Assembly: GCA_037447655.1 (NCBI GenBank)
Contig: JBBHKE010001334.1
Span: 169,150 to 233,149, forward strand
Source of the DNA: Zygnema cylindricum
Taxonomy: Eukaryota; Streptophyta; Zygnematophyceae; Zygnematales; Zygnemataceae
DNA: 64,000 nt
Direction of reading: 5' to 3'
The translations under genes were made by a program, and so were the position numbers. Below, piece by piece: positions 59,751-64,000 of this stretch. Every line of letters begins with the position of its first letter. Position 1 is the stretch's first letter. The notes under the pieces were generated by a model, which saw nothing but the letters and a program-made list of their open reading frames with translations, did no database searches and was not told the origin of the DNA.

Positions 59751-59789
59751 CATGAGATCTGTACGGTTTTGATACGGATCCTGTAAAAA

Positions 59790-60130
59790 TGATGTACCTT
59801 CACATCCGACGCCATGGCTTTGTCCCTTAATTCCTTGAGATCCACTGGGGACCTGCCACGTGTCAATCTGTCGACTTTTTTGGCAAAAGCTGCCAAAAGA
59901 GCCATTCCGGGATGCCGGCGCTCACGCTGGCCCGTCAGCTCGTGTTTTCTCATTCCAAGTCGTCCGTTCGATTCCGGCGGCGCGCAGATTGTTATTTTGC
60001 GTTTTTTAGACTTTTGTGTCCGCCGTCCTTTTCCAGTTCCATGTTCACCAGTTTTTTAGTAAACTTCCGTACGACGCCGTAAAATTTTTGTTCAGTTAAC
60101 CGGCCAACGTTTATGTGCCGCGTTCACTGT
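59790..60130 (-). mobile_element. Old Copia LTR relic
   Basis: GCCACGTGTCA, GCCAAAAGAGCCATTCCGG and the following GCCGG-CTC block align with 25660-25730 of the Copia LTR fragment. Ends are not recognisable. It is the most decayed of the three Copia LTR loci. Confidence 0.5.
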
Positions 60131-60832
60131 AATAAATTGCAGCTAAACCGTATCGGAACAGATTTCTATACGTGGCATGCCAAGCTATATAAAATCAATA
60201 AAATAATACAGTATGTTATAAAGTACTATTGAACGCATACTATATATTTTTCTAAGTTATCGCCGATATGGAATTTGTTGGTCCCAGACCGATATATCGG
60301 AAGCTCTGACCGTTCGATAACCGATAACTATCGGTATCGGTGTTATCGCGATAAGTTTTTTACCGATACACAACACTATTATCTGATAAGGAGTAACTTC
60401 CGGTTGGCGGTGTCCGGACGGAAACCCGGACACATGTGCACGGAAAAAAAACTTCCTTAAATTGGCAAAAAAACAATGTCGTCAATAACGATTCACGGTG
60501 TGGTAGAATTACTCTATTACATTCATAACTGGCTGTCCTCTACTGCTATCCATCCTGACAAAGAGAAATTGCTCTACTCCCTTTCTGTCCTCTCTCTTGC
60601 GGTCTAGAACCTTTAATCTTTCAGTTTTAACGCCGAAATCCTGCATATTTTTTCGGTTCTTTGGCAAAATTAATTTTCTAAAAATTATTTGAATCTTAAA
60701 GTATCCGTCTAGCATAATTTTTTTCGTATACTTATTTACGGACCTTCGAGTCCTGAGTCGTGAGCCTTGAGCCTTGAATCCTTTTCTTCTTTAAGCAAAA
60801 CTTACAAATTCAACTTTTCTCACACCACCGCC
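60131..60832. other. Region upstream of the thymidine kinase gene
   Basis: At 60482-60500 there is a lone TA-type MITE end (inverse of CACCGTGAATCGTTATTGA) with no left partner found. The rest should include the thymidine kinase promoter and 5' UTR; no element resolved. Confidence 0.4.
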
Positions 60833-60847
60833 ATGATTACCCTCTGA
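60833..60847 (+). promoter_or_regulatory. Short upstream ORF before thymidine kinase
   Basis: ATG ATT ACC CTC TGA ends 11 bases before the chosen start codon, and its ATG context (CCGCCATGA) is at least as good as that of the main start. If it lies in the mRNA it could lower translation or shift initiation to a downstream ATG. Confidence 0.5.
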
Positions 60848-60858
60848 ACCCTGTTGGC

Positions 60859-63800
60859 ATGATTCGTCAAAACCCTCGCAAGTTCTTTCAGAATCTTCCA
60901 ACCCTTCATGCCGCGTATCAGTTTGCCCTAAAGGGCGCTAAACAACAACAGCAACAACAACAAAAAAGCCGGACACAAACTTCTGCCCTAAACTTGATGG
61001 CTTCTTTTACATCAGTTACTGCGAACAGGAGCCTCGACCACCTTTTTTCAAAACTTTCTTTCTCTCTCCCTGCTTCATCCTGTATCTCTCCAATATCTAA
61101 GAAAATTCAAACACATAGCTTACGTGGAAGCAATGGCTGCTTTTTCCCTGATTCCTTGACTTCCACTACCTCTTTTCCCTCTCTTTCTTCTTCTCTAACT
61201 GTTTTTCGTCATTCTCCATTTGTGTCTTCCATAGATTACTGTCACAGAGCTTGTGCCATGTTTTCTACAGCTGTTTCCTCCTCTCCCTTTTCTCCTCCAT
61301 TTGCCTTTTCCGGCCCTTTGTCTACAACTGTCTCTTTTTCTGTAAAGGCCCTTTCTTTTTCGTCAATTTCTCGAAACAGTTCTTTATCACAAAGGGATTC
61401 AGTATTAGAAAGTGTTTCTACGCCGACACTTCCACTAAAGGTAAAAAAAAGTCGCAAGAAGAAAGCCGGACCTTTGTCTTCAAATGCGGATGGCCAATCA
61501 TCCATCTCCGACGCCTCTTCCTCAGAAGGGAATTTGAACAGCGAAGAGACCACTGGTAAAGCAATTAAGCAGAAAAGAAAACGGAAGGGAAAAGATACAA
61601 CAGAAGATTGCGAAAGTGCCTCTTTTGTTGCATATAAGCTTGCTAGAAACGAAGAATTGGCAAGTGCAAGTGAAAGCGGGCTTGGGGGAAGTATCCATCT
61701 TATTTTTGGTCCCATGTTTGCCGGAAAAACAACGGAATTACTGCAACGAGTTGCATGGGAACAGTCAGAGGGCAGGTAAGAAGAAAATGTGAAAACTTGT
61801 GAACAGTTATTGTAAAGACTGAAAGGTGGGAAATTGGCAGGAACTCGTGCTTTATATTAATGAGACAAACATAAGAAGGTTTTGAAAAGGGAAAGAAGGG
61901 GGTGTGAAGGGCACATATTGGGTCTGAAGGAAATGTACTTGAAGGATTTGGGCTAACAAGTTTCATGTAGTAAAGCTATTTGAAGGCAATGTATATATAC
62001 ATCAGATATTCACCTAAGTTGAGTTTTATATCGGTTTAGTAAACTCTTCACTCAATCGATTGGACAGTACGGTATTGGATAGATGATTTGAAATTATAAT
62101 TTAAGCGTAAACATGCATTTTAACCCTTTATAGAAGTACGTTCTAAACCTTATATGTTTTTTAGTGCTTTTTAGGGGTTTGGTCACTTGGCTATTTTCGC
62201 CATTTTAAGTCTGAACATTTCTATAGCTGTATTTAGACTGAAAATTCCATTGTTAAATGTTGCTTCTGTACCAATTTGAAGTCTGGTCCATATATTTGTC
62301 TCGTTAAACTGCAATGGTGAAGGTCTAGGTTACACCGTGTATCGTTATTAGCGTCAATGAATTACTACCATGGGGTTTATGTTAGTGATATTAATTCTGA
62401 TTCAGTTCCAAACGACATAGCTGGTGTTGAACCATGTAAAGAATTATCGCCAACAAAAAAACATCTAGGGTCGTTGACAGAGGGTAATTAAGGGACACTG
62501 GTATAATGTCATTGACGCTAATAATGATACATGGTGTAGTTTACAATCAAACTCTTAACAAGTGCTTTATAACAGGATAAATGTCTACATGTAGACTGAC
62601 TACTCAGTTAAAGTTTGACCACAAGCTAACGCAACGACTCAAGGTTTATTTTAATATTGTAAAGCTAATCTTCTATCTTATTTAATGTTTTGTAATCCTA
62701 TTTGTTGTTTGAAGAGAAAAAATATCTCTATTGCTTGGTTCAGGTCTTTATAATGTAACAGGTGCATCGTAGCCCCCTTTGACTTCCTTTCTTCCCATGA
62801 AATCGTAGATTTTCGGGTTAACAATAATTACTGTATCTGATATAATGATATCCCAACGTGTATGTAATTTGCATAACTATTGAGGTCATCTCTTTGTCGT
62901 ACTACATGCTAGCTTTATTTCTAAAAGAGTCTCCATATCTTCCTTGTGCTCTGGCTTATGTCTCATGACATCTACTCTAGCAATATCACTTTTTCCTGTT
63001 TTTACAATATGGATATTATTCTTTATCCATTGAAATCAAGCACTGTTAAGTCCTTTAGTTTGGTACATTCTAGCAGTTTCCCACATTCTTCAGGTCCGGT
63101 AGTCTGATATTGATGGCATACTCCTCTTGAAATTGCTGCTGTTCTTCAATGTAACTCTACTTGTTAGTTAACTCTTTTACTCTTCTACGTAAAATTATTT
63201 CAGGTTTTTTGGAAGATACAGTATATTTAATATTAGTTATTCAACTCTTTATTGCCAATTAGTAAAGAAAAACATTGTTTCAGATATACTGATTATTCCC
63301 CTGGTACTATTAAGGTTACCTGGCAAAATGTAGTTTGATTTTGTTTTATCATATTTTAATTAATCTATCTCAGGTCAATAGAAACAGAATGTTGGTAGCA
63401 TTAGTGTATCTTGAATGTAATATATTTTCACTATCAGATTCATTAACACTTGATGGAAAATCTGGACACATGAGTAGGATGTCAAATCCACAACCACATT
63501 TTTGTTTGGTTCAGTAATGACCTAGAATAGTTTAAGGAGAGTTTGAGGTTGTACTTGTAGATATTGTTTTTTGTTTTCAAAAAACAAGCTTCTCCCTTTT
63601 CACCCTCTCAGTAGTTTTCATCTGCATTTGAGACTAAGTTATCAATGATCGAACGTGCAAAAGTATGGCCGTGCTCCAAATTTATTCAGGTTTGTATTTT
63701 GAACGTATGAAATTAAGTTGATGAAATCAGGATAGCATCAGGGAGAGGAGATTTGTCTACCTCTAAGATTTGTATCCTAATGGCCACTAACATTGCTCCA

Positions 63801-63953
63801 GGTGGCAGGAAAGTGGCATTGGTGAAGTCAAGCATAGATACACGCTATGATAAGGCTGCCGTCGTTTCTCACAATGGACTGAGAATGCCCTGTATGACTG
63901 TGAGCTGCAAGGAGAGTCTGACGAGAATGTTTGACCAAGAGAGATTACAGGAG
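60859..63953 (+). CDS. TK1: Thymidine kinase, TK1-type, 5' part (exons 1 and 2)
   Basis: Phosphorylates thymidine (and deoxyuridine) with ATP in the salvage route to dTTP. Exon 1 is 60859-61775, exon 2 63809-63953; the gene runs off the right edge. Exon 1 ends with the P-loop GPMFAGKTTELLQR (residues 284-297); exon 2 opens KVALVKSSIDTRYD. Phase is 2/1: AG from exon 1 and G from exon 2 give the arginine of EGRK, which selects the acceptor at 63808 over the nearby one at 63800. About 280 residues precede the kinase: a Ser-rich leader with seven Q (29-35), basic patches KKSRKKKAG and KQKRKRKGK, and internal methionines (M47, 60997). Plant TK1 proteins can be plastid- or mitochondrion-targeted, but this leader is unusually long. 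Walker B, zinc-finger and lasso segments must lie beyond the window. Confidence 0.88.
62333..62536. mobile_element. TA-type MITE in thymidine kinase intron 1, 204 bp
   Basis: TA flanks (62331-62332, 62537-62538). Ends CACCGTGTATCGTTATTAG and inverse of CACCATGTATCATTATTAG. Related to 52800-52995 in opposite orientation. Confidence 0.9.
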
Positions 63954-63971
63954 GTGATCTCATCTTTCCTA

Positions 63972-64000
63972 CTCTCCCTCCCCCTCCCCCTCCCCCTCCC
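63972..64000. repeat. (CCCTCC)n tract at the right edge
   Basis: Begins about 18 bases after the exon 2 donor of thymidine kinase and runs off the window. Confidence 0.85.

Noticed and set aside
1-64000. CRISPR array, tRNA or rRNA genes
   Set aside because: No regularly spaced repeats and no complete cloverleaf noticed by eye; the tRNA-like stretch at 8141 is only the primer site.

Overview
The window is nuclear DNA of a green plant, most likely a streptophyte outside the well-sampled seed plants (a non-seed plant or a charophyte alga; I cannot narrow it further). Three things point there. The spliced genes belong to plant families: a DNA-type thymidine kinase with a long plastid/mitochondrion-like leader, an ABCB/P-glycoprotein relic, and a plant-type HD phosphohydrolase. 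The Copia element carries a primer-binding site that matches the anticodon arm of plant initiator tRNA-Met. Introns are numerous, GT-AG and AT-rich. About two thirds of the window is repetitive or unassigned.

Layout. 1-12 kb is a diverged head-to-tail duplication whose first copy is split by a 6.4 kb Copia retrotransposon on the minus strand (LTRs 2775-3804 and 8156-9185, TSD ATCGC). 12-21 kb is non-coding and holds a (TA)n tract, nested MITEs, a long foldback element and a minisatellite. 21.4-24.1 kb is a seven-exon HD-domain gene (minus). 24.3-27.2 kb is a pile of broken elements: a TTA-type element, a Copia LTR fragment, a hAT-like MITE, a TA-type MITE and a LINE tail. 28.0-31.1 kb is the decayed first half of an ABCB transporter (minus), directly followed upstream by a 983-aa lysine-rich protein with a C-terminal SAM domain (31186-34137, minus). 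35.1-40.2 kb holds a dead non-LTR retrotransposon with a C-terminal zinc motif and restriction-like endonuclease region, plus further relics of it. 42.0-42.7 kb is a hAT-like MITE with a perfect 8-bp duplication. 43.9-53.8 kb is a 13-exon gene (minus) that I reconstruct as FYVE + SAM + coiled coil + PH in one 985-aa protein. 54.3-60.5 kb is again transposons, including a 1.8 kb foldback. 60.86 kb to the right edge is the start of the thymidine kinase gene (plus), continuing beyond the window.

How the parts relate. The host genes look unrelated in function: lipid-binding scaffold, nucleotide phosphohydrolase, thymidine salvage, SAM scaffold. The recurring theme is small non-autonomous DNA transposons of at least three kinds, told apart by target duplication: TA with CACCGTG ends, 8 bp with CATAGTTC ends, and TTA/TAA with GGGTACGTCC ends. 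They sit inside introns of the FYVE and thymidine kinase genes, inside LINE relics and inside each other, so their relative ages can be read off. Exon models were built by hand from homology, GT/AG sites and phase continuity; no RNA evidence was available.
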